Below are positions 1 through 8,559 of a stretch of DNA of 44,270 nt, in pieces (positions within the stretch are counted from its first letter, which is position 1; every line of letters begins with the position of its first letter). This DNA is from Faecalitalea cylindroides ATCC 27803 (GTDB lineage: Bacteria; Bacillota_I; Bacilli_A; Erysipelotrichales; Erysipelotrichaceae): the NCBI RefSeq assembly GCF_000469305.1, contig NZ_KI270989.1, positions 1 to 44,270 on the forward strand, read 5' to 3'. The notes beneath the pieces were generated by a model that was not told the DNA's origin, made no database searches, and was given only the letters and a program-made list of their open reading frames with translations. The translations under genes were made by a program, and so were the position numbers.

Positions 1-11
1 CCTTTTTTTTT

Positions 12-35
12 GTATCGATTTTTCGATACTTTTTT
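12..35 (+). terminator. Intrinsic terminator of the gene upstream of the window
   Basis: Arms GTATCGA (12-18) and TCGATAC (23-29) enclose a TTTT loop and are followed by six T. It ends a transcript entering from the left. The remaining bases to 120 hold the leader of the first gene, with a weak -10 candidate TAAAAT near 90-95 and the ribosome site GTGAGG near 107-112. Confidence 0.8.
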
Positions 36-120
36 ACTTATAGAGAGTACAGATAAAAAACTTTTCTGTTTTTTTAATAGTGAGTGTGTTAAAATAATTC
101 GAGTAAGTGAGGTATAACAT

Positions 121-1581
121 ATGAAGATTGGATTTAATAATGAGAAATATCTTCAAATGCAATCCAGCAAGATTATGGAAAGAATATCGCAGTTTGGAGA
201 TAAATTATATTTGGAATTTGGTGGGAAATTATATGATGATTTTCATGCGAGCCGTGTTTTGCCAGGCTTTGCACCCGATTCTAAACTACAAATGTTAAAA
301 CAGTTAAAAGATCAAACTGAGATAGTTCTTGTCATTAACTCAAAGGATATTTTACAAAATAAAGTAAGAGCAGATTTAGGAATTACATATGATCAAGATG
401 TTTTGCGTTTGATCAAAGAATTCCAAAAAGCTGGTTTTTATGTTAGCAGCGTTGTCATAACACAATGTGAAGGAAAGAAGATCGCAGAGAGCTTTAAAGC
501 TAAGTTAAAACGTCGTAAGATTGCGGTTTATCAGCATTATTATATTGAAGGATATCCTACTAATACAAAACACATTATTTCAGAACAAGGATTCGGGAAA
601 AACGATTATATCAAAACAACTCGTCCATTAGTAGTCGTTACAGCCCCAGGTCCAGGTAGTGGAAAAATGGCTACATGTTTATCTCAGCTTTATCATGAAC
701 ATAAACATGGTATTAAAGCTGGATATGCGAAATATGAGACCTTCCCAATTTGGAATATTCCTCTTAACCATCCAGTCAATTTAGCTTATGAAGCTGCTAC
801 GGCTGATTTAAATGATGTAAACATGATCGATCCATATCATTTACAAGCTTACGGTGAAGTAACAGTTAATTATAATCGAGATGTTGAGATTTTCCCTGTT
901 TTAAAATCAATCTTCGAAGAAATTTTTACGACTAGTCCTTACCAAAGCCCAACGGATATGGGTGTAAATATGGCTGGTTTCTGTATTGAAGATGATGAAG
1001 TATGTTCCAATGCTTCCAGACAAGAAATCATTCGGCGATATTTTAGTACCAGAACACGATATATTCAGGAGTTGTGTACGATTGACGAAGTTCAAAAACA
1101 GGAAACTGTTATGAAAAATGCAGGTATTAGCGAAGAAGACAGGCCATGTGTTGTAGCTGCTAGAAAGAAACAGGAAGAATCAAAAGTGTATTCAGGAGCA
1201 ATTGAGCTAGAAGATGGTACTTTGATTACAGGGAAAACCACCAGCTTTATGGGGGCTTGTTCATCGATATTAATGAATGCTTTAAAGTATCTTGCGAATA
1301 TTGATGATAAAGATATGTTGATCGAACCAAGTGCATTTGGTCCTATTCAAACTTTGAAGACAGAATATTTAGGAAGCCAAAATCCAAGACTTCATACCAA
1401 TGAAATTCTGATTGCCTTATCTTTAAGTGCGCAAACCAATGAAAATGCGGCAAAAGCGCTTGATCAATTAAAGAATTTAAAAGGAATGCAGGCTCATGTG
1501 ACTTGTTCAGTTGCATCTGTTGATCTTTCAGTGTTTAATAATCTTGGAATTCAACTGACTTATGAAGCAGAACATCGTTAA
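121..1581 (+). CDS. DUF1846 / UPF0371 family protein
   Basis: A 486-residue protein that I recognise as the DUF1846 (UPF0371) family by its start (GFNNEKYLQMQSSKI), the segment LEFGGKLYDDFHASRVLPGF and the glycine-rich APGPGSGK near residue 180. Length is normal for the family. It is cytosolic with no membrane segment. The biochemical function is not established to my knowledge; the P-loop-like GPGSGK suggests nucleotide or phosphate binding, which is inference. ATG with GTGAGG about 7 bases upstream supports the start. It is followed 12 bases later by a small unknown gene on the same strand with its own AAGGAGAG site, so the three genes at 121-2178 probably form one operon. Confidence 0.9.
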   Translation: MKIGFNNEKYLQMQSSKIMERISQFGDKLYLEFGGKLYDDFHASRVLPGFAPDSKLQMLKQLKDQTEIVLVINSKDILQNKVRADLGITYDQDVLRLIKEFQKAGFYVSSVVITQCEGKKIAESFKAKLKRRKIAVYQHYYIEGYPTNTKHIISEQGFGKNDYIKTTRPLVVVTAPGPGSGKMATCLSQLYHEHKHGIKAGYAKYETFPIWNIPLNHPVNLAYEAATADLNDVNMIDPYHLQAYGEVTVNYNRDVEIFPVLKSIFEEIFTTSPYQSPTDMGVNMAGFCIEDDEVCSNASRQEIIRRYFSTRTRYIQELCTIDEVQKQETVMKNAGISEEDRPCVVAARKKQEESKVYSGAIELEDGTLITGKTTSFMGACSSILMNALKYLANIDDKDMLIEPSAFGPIQTLKTEYLGSQNPRLHTNEILIALSLSAQTNENAAKALDQLKNLKGMQAHVTCSVASVDLSVFNNLGIQLTYEAEHR

Positions 1582-1593
1582 AGGAGAGATATC

Positions 1594-1878
1594 ATGGCAA
1601 AATCTATACCTAGCTCGGGAGCAGGAGCGGTTCGTATTATTTTAAAAAATAAGGATAATTTTCATTTTAGTTTACGCAATAAAGGGCAGGAAGGAGATAG
1701 AACTTCCTACTTATATGATGTTTTCTATGAAAATGCCACAGGAACTTTAAACATGATGGTTAAAGATGGTGTAGTTGAAATTGCTGCGCTAAATTTAAGT
1801 TTGGGTAAGGTTATCACTTTAGATAGTGATACAAATCTTAAAAAATTGTGTACCTTTGTATTGGAAAGCGAGAAATAA
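1594..1878 (+). CDS. Small protein of unknown function (94 aa)
   Basis: Not recognised. The ATG is preceded by AAAGGAGAG at the right distance, so translation is well supported. The product has no signal peptide or membrane segment; it starts with a Ser/Gly stretch (SIPSSGAGAVRI) and then alternates hydrophobic and polar residues like a small beta-rich domain. Its TAA is immediately followed by the ATG of the next gene, so the two are probably translationally coupled. It lies in an apparent operon behind the DUF1846 gene; no function can be assigned. Confidence 0.75.
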   Translation: MAKSIPSSGAGAVRIILKNKDNFHFSLRNKGQEGDRTSYLYDVFYENATGTLNMMVKDGVVEIAALNLSLGKVITLDSDTNLKKLCTFVLESEK

Positions 1879-2178
1879 ATGTTAGTTCGATTACATGTGG
1901 TGATTGACAAAGAGGATGAAGATATAGAAAAAAAAGTCAAAGATAAATTATCTTTCTTATGTGCAAAATTCTCATATTCACCATCTAGAGAACAGCCTTC
2001 GTTAAATGGATGTTTAGAATGGTATGCAACAGCAGATTTAAGTGATCAGGAAATAAATGATCTTTTAGACGTCTTAAACAATGATTGGGATGGAGATCAT
2101 TATGACTGTGATGCTTATGGATTTAATACCAAAATGTTTGACGAGAATGTTTATTACTTACAATTTCAGACAATATAA
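1879..2178 (+). CDS. Small acidic protein of unknown function (99 aa)
   Basis: Not recognised. The ATG directly abuts the stop of the preceding small gene (TAA-ATG). A purine-rich stretch (GAAAGCGAG) inside that gene could serve as ribosome site. The protein is acidic, with a DKEDEDIEKKVKDK segment near residue 10 and a DWDGDHYDCDAYG segment near residue 70, and has no signal or membrane segment. The stop codon sits at the edge of the bidirectional terminator at 2177-2226. Function is unknown; the tight coupling suggests that it acts with the 94-residue protein. Confidence 0.75.
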   Translation: MLVRLHVVIDKEDEDIEKKVKDKLSFLCAKFSYSPSREQPSLNGCLEWYATADLSDQEINDLLDVLNNDWDGDHYDCDAYGFNTKMFDENVYYLQFQTI

Positions 2179-2226
2179 AAGAGCTAGTCTTTTCGTAGTT
2201 TTTGAAGTACGAAAGCTAGCTCTTTT
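2177..2226. terminator. Bidirectional terminator between convergent genes
   Basis: A long imperfect hairpin: AAAAGAGCTAG plus CTTTTCGTA on the left pairs with TACGAAAG plus CTAGCTCTTTT on the right, with a two-base bulge. It ends the rightward operon and also contains the last codons and TAG stop of the leftward nnr gene. It can act for both strands because A and T runs flank it. Confidence 0.85.
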
Positions 2227-3704
2227 ATTATGTCTTCAGAATTTATGGATGCCGGATCTTTGTTGATTTCAGCGCTTTTAGAATGAAGATACGCAGCACA
2301 AGCAGCTCCTTTAGATGGAGATATCTTATGCCCTAGTATACCTGTAAGAATGCCACATAATAAATCACCACTTCCTCCTTTTGCCAAGGCACTGTTTGGT
2401 CTGGATAATACATAGAAATCGTTTTTAGATCCAATATAGGTGATATCAGATTTAAGGATCAATATACAATTGGAATATTTATTTGTAAATTCTCGTACTG
2501 TAGAAAATGGAGATTCTAAGATTTCCTGAACTGTTTTATTAGTCAAGAATGTCATTTCTTTTACATGAGGAGTGAGTATAGTAGGGGCATTACGATTTAA
2601 CCATTCTAAATGGTCCTGCATGACCCATAGAGCATCTGCATCCAAAATGACAGTCTTGTTAGAGGATAGAAGAGTTTTTACCATTTCAATGGTAATTTCA
2701 TTTCGCTGCATACCATTTCCAATAGAGATTAGATCATATTGATCCATATTTTGTTTAAGAAGATCAACAGCACTTAAGGCAAAATGCCCGTCTCGATCAT
2801 TAGCTCTTAGATGCATCGCAAAATCCATCTTCATAGCCATAAGATCACCAATACAATCAGGTTCCATTAATGTCAGCGTACCAATTCCACTGGCAGCACA
2901 GGCTTTGGCGGCAATCGCAAGGGCTCCAGGCATCGCTTTTGATCCACCGATCATCAAAGCTTTACCAAAACTTCCTTTATGTGAATGATCATCTCTTTTT
3001 GGCAGCATTTCCTTGATGAGTTCTTCATTGATCAATTGTGCATGCTCATTTTCTAGATGAAGTGAAGTAGGAATTTTAATATCAGCTAATAAAAGGTTTC
3101 CACAGTATTCTTTTCCTGGATAAATCCAATGTCCTTCTTTAAAACAATCCAAGGCAATGGTTGTATCGGCATGAATGGCACAGTTTAAGATCTTTCCACT
3201 TGTGGCATGTATTCCACTAGGAATATCAATGGCGTAGATTTTCTTATTTGATGCGTTTGCCATATCAATTAATTGTTTGTAAGAGCCTTCAATATCTCTA
3301 GATAATCCATTGCCAAATAAACAGTCAATTAGGATATCGCTTTGATTGATATAGAAACGAATTGTATCAAGATCATCTGTATATGGTATAGCTAAAGAAC
3401 AAATGATCTGAAATTGAACTTTGGATTCTTGTGAAAGGGTTTTGTGATAGGGAAGATAGATGGATACGTCATATCCTTCATGGGCTAATAGTCTTGCGAT
3501 AGCTAAACCATCTGCTCCATTATTTCCTTGACCACAAAGAACACATATTTTTTTTGAAGGATCTTCTTTATTTTGAATGATCCTGCAACATTCAGCTGCA
3601 GCTTGTTCCATCAAGACTAAAGAAGGAATATGATATTCATTAATGGCACATTGATCGATTTTTCTGGCAATTTCTTGAGAATGAATAAACTGTTTATTCA
3701 ACAT
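2184..3704 (-). CDS. nnr: Bifunctional NAD(P)H-hydrate epimerase / ADP-dependent dehydratase
   Basis: Repairs hydrated NADH and NADPH: the N-terminal YjeF_N domain epimerises the hydrates and the C-terminal ribokinase-like domain dehydrates the S form with ADP. The N domain (about residues 1-215) shows CVLCGQGNNGADGLAIARLL and DCLFGNGL. The C domain (about 225-506) shows the family stretches HKGSFGKALMIGGS, ILTPHVKEM and AKGGSGDLLCGILTGI. About 506 residues is normal for the fusion. I chose ATG 3704, which overlaps the upstream Dabb gene by 11 bases; an in-frame GTG at 3716 is possible but gives a longer overlap. The last codons lie in a terminator hairpin. Cytosolic housekeeping role. Confidence 0.93.
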   Translation of the reverse strand: MLNKQFIHSQEIARKIDQCAINEYHIPSLVLMEQAAAECCRIIQNKEDPSKKICVLCGQGNNGADGLAIARLLAHEGYDVSIYLPYHKTLSQESKVQFQIICSLAIPYTDDLDTIRFYINQSDILIDCLFGNGLSRDIEGSYKQLIDMANASNKKIYAIDIPSGIHATSGKILNCAIHADTTIALDCFKEGHWIYPGKEYCGNLLLADIKIPTSLHLENEHAQLINEELIKEMLPKRDDHSHKGSFGKALMIGGSKAMPGALAIAAKACAASGIGTLTLMEPDCIGDLMAMKMDFAMHLRANDRDGHFALSAVDLLKQNMDQYDLISIGNGMQRNEITIEMVKTLLSSNKTVILDADALWVMQDHLEWLNRNAPTILTPHVKEMTFLTNKTVQEILESPFSTVREFTNKYSNCILILKSDITYIGSKNDFYVLSRPNSALAKGGSGDLLCGILTGILGHKISPSKGAACAAYLHSKSAEINKDPASINSEDIIKELAFVLQKLRKD

Positions 3705-3972
3705 CACATACCACACTCTTTGATACTAGAGGGGCAAATTCGTTTTTGCATGCGACATGTAGCGGATAATCTGCGTATGTATCCAGATCTTCCTTATTCA
3801 AGGTCACTTCTAAAACAACGTCAAAGCTTCTTTGGGAATTTAAGAAATCTTTTCCGACCCACATATCTTGGACAAAAGGAATCTGGCCTTTCATCTTATT
3901 TAGGATTTCGATCAATGCATCCTGATTTTGTTCATTTCTTTCGTTTAATTTAAAAAATACAATATGTTTCAT
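3694..3972 (-). CDS. Dabb (stress-responsive alpha-beta barrel) family protein
   Basis: A 92-residue protein with the Dabb pattern: an opening beta strand MKHIVFFKL, a helix with NALIEILNKMKG-like spacing, a central stretch FDVVLEVTLN and the family-typical DLDTYADYPLHVAC near residue 65. The ferredoxin-like fold dimerises in known members; activities vary and none can be assigned here. It overlaps the start of nnr by 11 bases, so the pair is probably co-transcribed. The upstream region 3973-4073 is shared with the divergent flippase gene. Confidence 0.85.
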   Translation of the reverse strand: MKHIVFFKLNERNEQNQDALIEILNKMKGQIPFVQDMWVGKDFLNSQRSFDVVLEVTLNKEDLDTYADYPLHVACKNEFAPLVSKSVVCDVE

Positions 3973-4022
3973 AAGACACCTGCTCTTTCTAACTAATAAT
4001 ATACACTAGAATATGGAAAATA

Positions 4023-4051
4023 ACTTGTTTTTTTTGAAGTTGTGTTATAAT
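4023..4051 (+). promoter_or_regulatory. Sigma-A promoter of the flippase operon
   Basis: An extended -10 TGTTATAAT (TATAAT at 4046-4051) with a weak -35 ACTTGT (4023-4028) at 17-base spacing, 22 bases upstream of the start codon. AAGAGGT ahead of ATG 4074 is the ribosome site. Confidence 0.65.
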
Positions 4052-4073
4052 TTAAGACCTAAGAGGTAATGCT

Positions 4074-5702
4074 ATGGAGAAAAATAACTCAGTAAAAAAT
4101 TCGGTTATTATAAGTGGTTTGATTGGAACTGGGGGTTTGTTTGTCGCAAAACTTTTAGGACTGGTTTATTCAATACCATTTTCAAGTATATTAGGTTCTG
4201 AAGCTTATATGGGATATTATGGGCAGGCTTATAATATTTATTCGTATGTTCTGAATGTATTTACCGCAGGATTTCCTTTTGCGGTTGCAACCTTGGTTGC
4301 ACGTTATACAGTATTAAAGGATGCCAAAACTGTCCTGCTGGTAAAGAAGATTTCATTATCTTTTTTAGCTGTTACAGGGTTTATAGGCATGCTTATATTG
4401 ATGGCTTCAGCTGGATTTTTAGCACCGTTAATGGTTGAAGAAGATCCGGAAATTATGGCCAATGTCATTCGTATTCTTTCAGTTGCTATCTTTTTAGTTC
4501 CTGTTCTATCGGCCTTTAGGGGATTCTATCAAGGTATGAAAGAAATGGAAGAGTATGCCTTTTCGCAAGCTTTTGAACAGTTGTTTCGTGTAGGCTTCTT
4601 ATTGAGCGCGGCATGTTTGATCGTATATGTTTTTGGTTGGGAGAGAAAATGGGCTTTATATGCTTCTGTTTTATCGACCTCAGTGGCTGCCATTGCGGCA
4701 ATTGCTCAAATTGTTCATTTTGATCGAATTCACTGTAAGCCGATCATTGAACAGGCAGCTGTTCAAAAAGAAAAACCGATCGATTCAAAAAAGTTATTAA
4801 AAGAATTTTTTGTCTTGGCAATTCCATATTTAATTGTTGCGATTTTAGGATACAGTGATTCAATTTACAATGCGGTATTATTGCCTACGGGTTTACGTCT
4901 GCATAATTATACCTCTGATCAAATTACAACGATCATTTCCGCAACAACATATGTTGGAGTGAAATTAACGGCTATTCCGATGATCTTGGCGCCTGGTTTT
5001 ACAGCCGCTTTGATTCCACATATTTCCAGTGCTTTGGCACAAAAGAATTATAAATTAGCTAAAAAGAATGTGTTGGATTGTTTAAATATTATCTTTTATA
5101 TCGCATTACCAGTATCTTTCTGTATTTTTGCATATGCTGAACCTTTATTCTTCACTTTGTTTCATAATGAAGATCTTCAGCTTTGTACGTATGTAACTCA
5201 ATGGTTGTCGATTGAAGGATTTTTTGGGACTTTAACACCTGTGGTTACAAATATTATGATGGCTTTGGAGTTAAAGCGAAATGTATTAAAACGTTTGTTG
5301 GTCTGTACTTTGATCAAAGGTTTAACAATGGTTCCTTTAGTATGGATATTAGGATTTCCTGGAGCAGTCATTAGTTCAACTCTGGGATATCTGTATCTTC
5401 TTTACTATAACTTTAAAGAAATCCATAAAGTGTATGGGATTAACTATCATAAAACAGGCATTATCATTGTTCGTGTTTGTATTGGAATTGTCGGATTATG
5501 GACCACTTCATTATTGTTGACACAGATTGGTCTAGGTGGAGTTGAAGGGGGAAAATTAATTTCCTTTGTGAAGATGGCTGCGAATGGTTTGATCTGTGTA
5601 GTTGTATATTTTTTAATAACAGCGTATTTAAAGGTTCCTCAGAGCGTTTTCCATATTCGTTTTTCAGGAATCATGAATAAATTAAAGAGAAGAGGAGAAT
5701 AA
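4074..5702 (+). CDS. Lipid II / polysaccharide flippase, MurJ-SpoVB (YtgP) type
   Basis: A 542-residue multi-span membrane protein of the MOP exporter superfamily. The N-terminus (SGLIGTGGLFVAKLLGLVYS) and the segment with GYYGQAYNIYSYVLNVFTAGFP are typical of the SpoVB/YtgP branch, whose YtgP member is the MurJ lipid II flippase in Bacillus. About 14 hydrophobic segments can be read, and FRGFYQGMKEME lies near residue 150. It probably moves a lipid-linked cell-wall precursor across the membrane; paralogues move other polysaccharide units, so the exact substrate is uncertain. The stop is two bases before the TTG start of mnmG, so they are co-transcribed. Confidence 0.88.
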   Translation: MEKNNSVKNSVIISGLIGTGGLFVAKLLGLVYSIPFSSILGSEAYMGYYGQAYNIYSYVLNVFTAGFPFAVATLVARYTVLKDAKTVLLVKKISLSFLAVTGFIGMLILMASAGFLAPLMVEEDPEIMANVIRILSVAIFLVPVLSAFRGFYQGMKEMEEYAFSQAFEQLFRVGFLLSAACLIVYVFGWERKWALYASVLSTSVAAIAAIAQIVHFDRIHCKPIIEQAAVQKEKPIDSKKLLKEFFVLAIPYLIVAILGYSDSIYNAVLLPTGLRLHNYTSDQITTIISATTYVGVKLTAIPMILAPGFTAALIPHISSALAQKNYKLAKKNVLDCLNIIFYIALPVSFCIFAYAEPLFFTLFHNEDLQLCTYVTQWLSIEGFFGTLTPVVTNIMMALELKRNVLKRLLVCTLIKGLTMVPLVWILGFPGAVISSTLGYLYLLYYNFKEIHKVYGINYHKTGIIIVRVCIGIVGLWTTSLLLTQIGLGGVEGGKLISFVKMAANGLICVVVYFLITAYLKVPQSVFHIRFSGIMNKLKRRGE

Positions 5703-5704
5703 AC

Positions 5705-7555
5705 TTGTTTGATGTTCTTGTGATAGGAGCTGGACATGCTGGTATTGAAGCATGTATGGCTAGTGTAAGGATGAAAAAAAAGACTGCATTGATAACTTTG
5801 AATATTGATATGGCCGGGTCTATGCCATGTAATCCAAGTGTTGGTGGTCCCGCAAAAGGAATCGTTGTGCGTGAAATTGATGCCTTAGGGGGCATAATGC
5901 CTATTGTAGCGGATAAAACAGCTTTGCAGTTTAAAATGTTGAATACAACAAAAGGGCCAGGTGTCTGGTCATTACGTGTACAAAGTGATAAAGAAGCTTA
6001 TAAAAAGATGATGAAAGAAATCCTTTTAAATACAGAAGGATTAACAGTGATTGAGGCTGCCTGCCATTCTGTTATCATTGAAGATGGTAAAGCAACAGGG
6101 GTTCGATTAGAAGACGGAAGAATCATTGAAGCTAAGACAGTTATCTTGACAACAGGAACTTATATGACAAGTACGATCTTAAGAGGTCATACCGCAACAA
6201 GCAGTGGACCGGAAGATCAACCTACAGTAAATACTTTGTCTGAAAGCCTTCGTATGGCGGGTATAAAAACATTCCGTTTAAAAACAGGGACACCTTGTCG
6301 TGTCTTAAAAGATTCGATTGATTTTTCGAAAGCGGAAGTTCAACCGGGAACGAATGAGTTTTTAAGCTTTTCAACTACGACCAAAGAAGAAGATGTGCTT
6401 CCATTTGATCAACAGGAAGTTTGTCATTTGATCTATACGACACCAACGACACATCAGATTATCAATGATCATCTACATGATTCGGCGATGTATTCAGGAT
6501 TGGTTAAAGGTGTAGGACCTCGTTATTGTCCAAGTATTGAGGATAAGCTTGTTCGTTTTGCGGATAAAGAAAGGCATCAATTATTTTTAGAACCGGAATC
6601 TAGATCATTAGATACGATTTATATTCAAGGATTTTCAACTTCTATGCCAGTTGATGTACAGGAAGAAATGGTTCATTCTTTGCCTGGACTTGAAAACTGT
6701 ATCATCAAAAAATATGCATATGCGATTGAATATGATGCGATCGATCCTTTACAGATGAAACCGTCTTTGGAAAATAAGATCGTAGAAAATCTATTTACAG
6801 CTGGTCAGGTCAATGGAACAAGCGGATATGAAGAAGCAGCCGGTCAGGGAATCATGGCTGGAATCAATGCCTGTCTGAAAATTGATGGAAAAGATCCATT
6901 CATTTTAAGAAGAGATGAAGCTTATATCGGTGTTATGATCGATGATCTTGTGACAAAAGGAACCAAGGAACCATATCGTTTATTGACATCAAGAGCTGAA
7001 TATCGTTTATTGCTTCGCCATGATAATGCAGATCAAAGATTATTGGAAAAAGCCTATCATCTAGGGTTGGTATCTAAGGAAAGATATGATGCTTTCGTCT
7101 TAAAAATGGAGCAAATTGAACGTGCAAAAGAGGAATTAGCTCAGGTTCATATAAAACCAGGGAGCAGTGTTGATGAATATCTTCAATATTTAGGTTTTGA
7201 TCCTTTAGCACATGGATGCAGTGAATTGGATTTATTAAAACGTCCAAAAGTAACGATTCATGGTTTAAGTTCGATTACTAATGTAGATTATCCACCGGTT
7301 ATTGCCCAACAAGTAGAAATTCAAGTTAAATATCAGGGGTATATTGAAAAGGCCAAACGTGATGCAAAGCATCTAGAACAAATGGAAAAAGTGGCATTGT
7401 GTGAAGATCTAGATTATCTACATATGGATAATTTATCTTTAGAAGCTAGACAAAAATTAGACCAAATTCGACCTGCTACACTTGGACAGGCAAGCCGTAT
7501 TTCAGGTATCAATCCAAGTGATATTGCCTTATTGGCGATGAAAATGAAAAAATAA
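5705..7555 (+). CDS. mnmG: tRNA uridine-5-carboxymethylaminomethyl modification enzyme MnmG (GidA)
   Basis: FAD-dependent partner of MnmE that modifies wobble U34 of several tRNAs. The Rossmann motif GAGHAG is at residues 8-13; the family motifs CNPSVGGPAKG (about residues 40-50), TGTYM and GTPCR follow. LFTAGQVNGTSGYEEAAGQG marks the C-terminal part of the FAD fold, and the last 60 residues are the helical MnmE-contact domain. Length is 616 residues, as usual. The start is TTG, unusual but well supported: GAGGAG lies 7 bases upstream and the family begins right before DVLVIGAGHAG. It follows the flippase gene after two bases. No mnmE is seen in the window. Confidence 0.96.
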   Translation: MFDVLVIGAGHAGIEACMASVRMKKKTALITLNIDMAGSMPCNPSVGGPAKGIVVREIDALGGIMPIVADKTALQFKMLNTTKGPGVWSLRVQSDKEAYKKMMKEILLNTEGLTVIEAACHSVIIEDGKATGVRLEDGRIIEAKTVILTTGTYMTSTILRGHTATSSGPEDQPTVNTLSESLRMAGIKTFRLKTGTPCRVLKDSIDFSKAEVQPGTNEFLSFSTTTKEEDVLPFDQQEVCHLIYTTPTTHQIINDHLHDSAMYSGLVKGVGPRYCPSIEDKLVRFADKERHQLFLEPESRSLDTIYIQGFSTSMPVDVQEEMVHSLPGLENCIIKKYAYAIEYDAIDPLQMKPSLENKIVENLFTAGQVNGTSGYEEAAGQGIMAGINACLKIDGKDPFILRRDEAYIGVMIDDLVTKGTKEPYRLLTSRAEYRLLLRHDNADQRLLEKAYHLGLVSKERYDAFVLKMEQIERAKEELAQVHIKPGSSVDEYLQYLGFDPLAHGCSELDLLKRPKVTIHGLSSITNVDYPPVIAQQVEIQVKYQGYIEKAKRDAKHLEQMEKVALCEDLDYLHMDNLSLEARQKLDQIRPATLGQASRISGINPSDIALLAMKMKK

Positions 7556-7566
7556 GCGAAAGATGT

Positions 7567-7572
7567 TATAAT
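7567..7572 (+). promoter_or_regulatory. Possible extended -10 promoter for the DivIC-like gene
   Basis: TGTTATAAT lies 13 bases after the mnmG stop and 23 bases before the ATG, followed by AAGGGGA as ribosome site. No good -35 is seen. This may give the septum gene its own transcript in addition to read-through from mnmG. Confidence 0.45.
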
Positions 7573-7594
7573 ATAGTGTAAAGGGGACATCTAT

Positions 7595-7918
7595 ATGAAA
7601 CATAGAAAAAAAACAAGAAAGATATCAAATATGACCCGGTTTATCATATGTGCATTGCTTTTAGGTATGACTTGTTTTTTAACTTGGAGCGGAATTCAGG
7701 ATCTTAAAACAACAGCTGAGATACGCTTGAGTATCCAACAGAATAAAAAGAAAACTCAGGAATTAGAGGAAGAGAAAAGTGATCTGGAAGAAACAAAACA
7801 AAAGCTGACAAATCCGGATTATATCGAGTATATCGCTAGAGGAAAATACCTTGTGACAAAAGAAGGGGAGCAGGTGTTTAAATTTCCTAGTTCAGAAGAT
7901 GAAGAGAGTGAAGAATAA
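7595..7918 (+). CDS. divIC: Septum formation initiator family protein (DivIC/FtsB-like)
   Basis: A 107-residue bitopic protein with a basic N-terminus (KHRKKTRK), one membrane span at about residues 15-32 (FIICALLLGMTCFLTWSG), a heptad-like coiled coil at about 40-72 and the family motif DYIEYIARGKYLVTKEGE near 76-93. DivIC binds FtsL and DivIB in the divisome. The acidic tail ends at the start of the next gene. The FtsL/DivIC/FtsB families are hard to tell apart by sequence, but the YIEYIAR-GEQVFKF pattern fits DivIC. The mnmG and flippase neighbours give no contrary hint. Confidence 0.85.
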   Translation: MKHRKKTRKISNMTRFIICALLLGMTCFLTWSGIQDLKTTAEIRLSIQQNKKKTQELEEEKSDLEETKQKLTNPDYIEYIARGKYLVTKEGEQVFKFPSSEDEESEE

Positions 7919-7919
7919 T

Positions 7920-8447
7920 ATGCAGACAGATCAGAAGTATAAGATGTATCTTTGGAAACAAAAGAAAGAATATTATACCGAAGAAAATGGTAAGATTCTT
8001 TTTAAAGAAGATACACCAATGGAGATTATCGAAAGCTATGAATTGTGGCAAAAGCAGATGCAAAAGCTTAACGATTTTCCTACTAAGCGCACTTCTGGTC
8101 TTTTTTCTTTTTTAGAAAGAGACACAAAAGAAAAACCAAAGCAGGAACCAGCTAAGGCTTTGATGCTGGCAAAAGCGTTTATTCAGCGTCAAAATGAAGG
8201 GCTGGATTTTAGTAAAGAGATGTTTGCCCCAGGTTTTATCATGATTGACGCATACAAAAAAGTGTACACATCATATCTACAGATTCCAAAATACAATACT
8301 AAAAAGTATATGATTCAGACACATTTGAAAAACAATGATATGATTGCACTGTTGTGGACCATGGAAGATATGGATAAGGTAACGATATTTACGTTTGATA
8401 AAGATAAAAAAATTACTAAAGTACAAGAATTCGTATGTAGTAATTGA
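7920..8447 (+). CDS. Protein of unknown function (about 175 aa)
   Basis: Not recognised. It starts one base after the divIC stop (ATG 7920) or at an overlapping ATG at 7899; the purine-rich end of divIC (GAAGAGAGTGAAG) could serve as ribosome site for 7920, so I prefer that start. The product is soluble and charged: the first half is Lys/Glu-rich with a Pro-containing linker near residue 80, and the second half reads like a compact alpha/beta domain ending in ALLWTMEDMDKVTIFTFDKDKKITKVQEF. It is coupled to divIC and ends at a strong terminator. A division-linked role is only a guess from position. Confidence 0.7.
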   Translation: MQTDQKYKMYLWKQKKEYYTEENGKILFKEDTPMEIIESYELWQKQMQKLNDFPTKRTSGLFSFLERDTKEKPKQEPAKALMLAKAFIQRQNEGLDFSKEMFAPGFIMIDAYKKVYTSYLQIPKYNTKKYMIQTHLKNNDMIALLWTMEDMDKVTIFTFDKDKKITKVQEFVCSN

Positions 8448-8448
8448 T

Positions 8449-8492
8449 AAGAGCTGTTTAGGACATTTAATTGTCAAAACAGCTCTTTTTTG
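8449..8492 (+). terminator. Intrinsic terminator after the divIC operon
   Basis: AAGAGCTGTTT (8449-8459) pairs with AAACAGCTCTT (8477-8487), followed by a T run. Within the loop, GACA and TGTC can extend the pairing. It closes the unit that begins at the flippase gene. Confidence 0.85.
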
Positions 8493-8559
8493 ATACTTTT
8501 TCGGCTTTGTCATTTTTTTGTAAGAAATTTATGTCATGCTTATGGATGGAGGGGATGAT

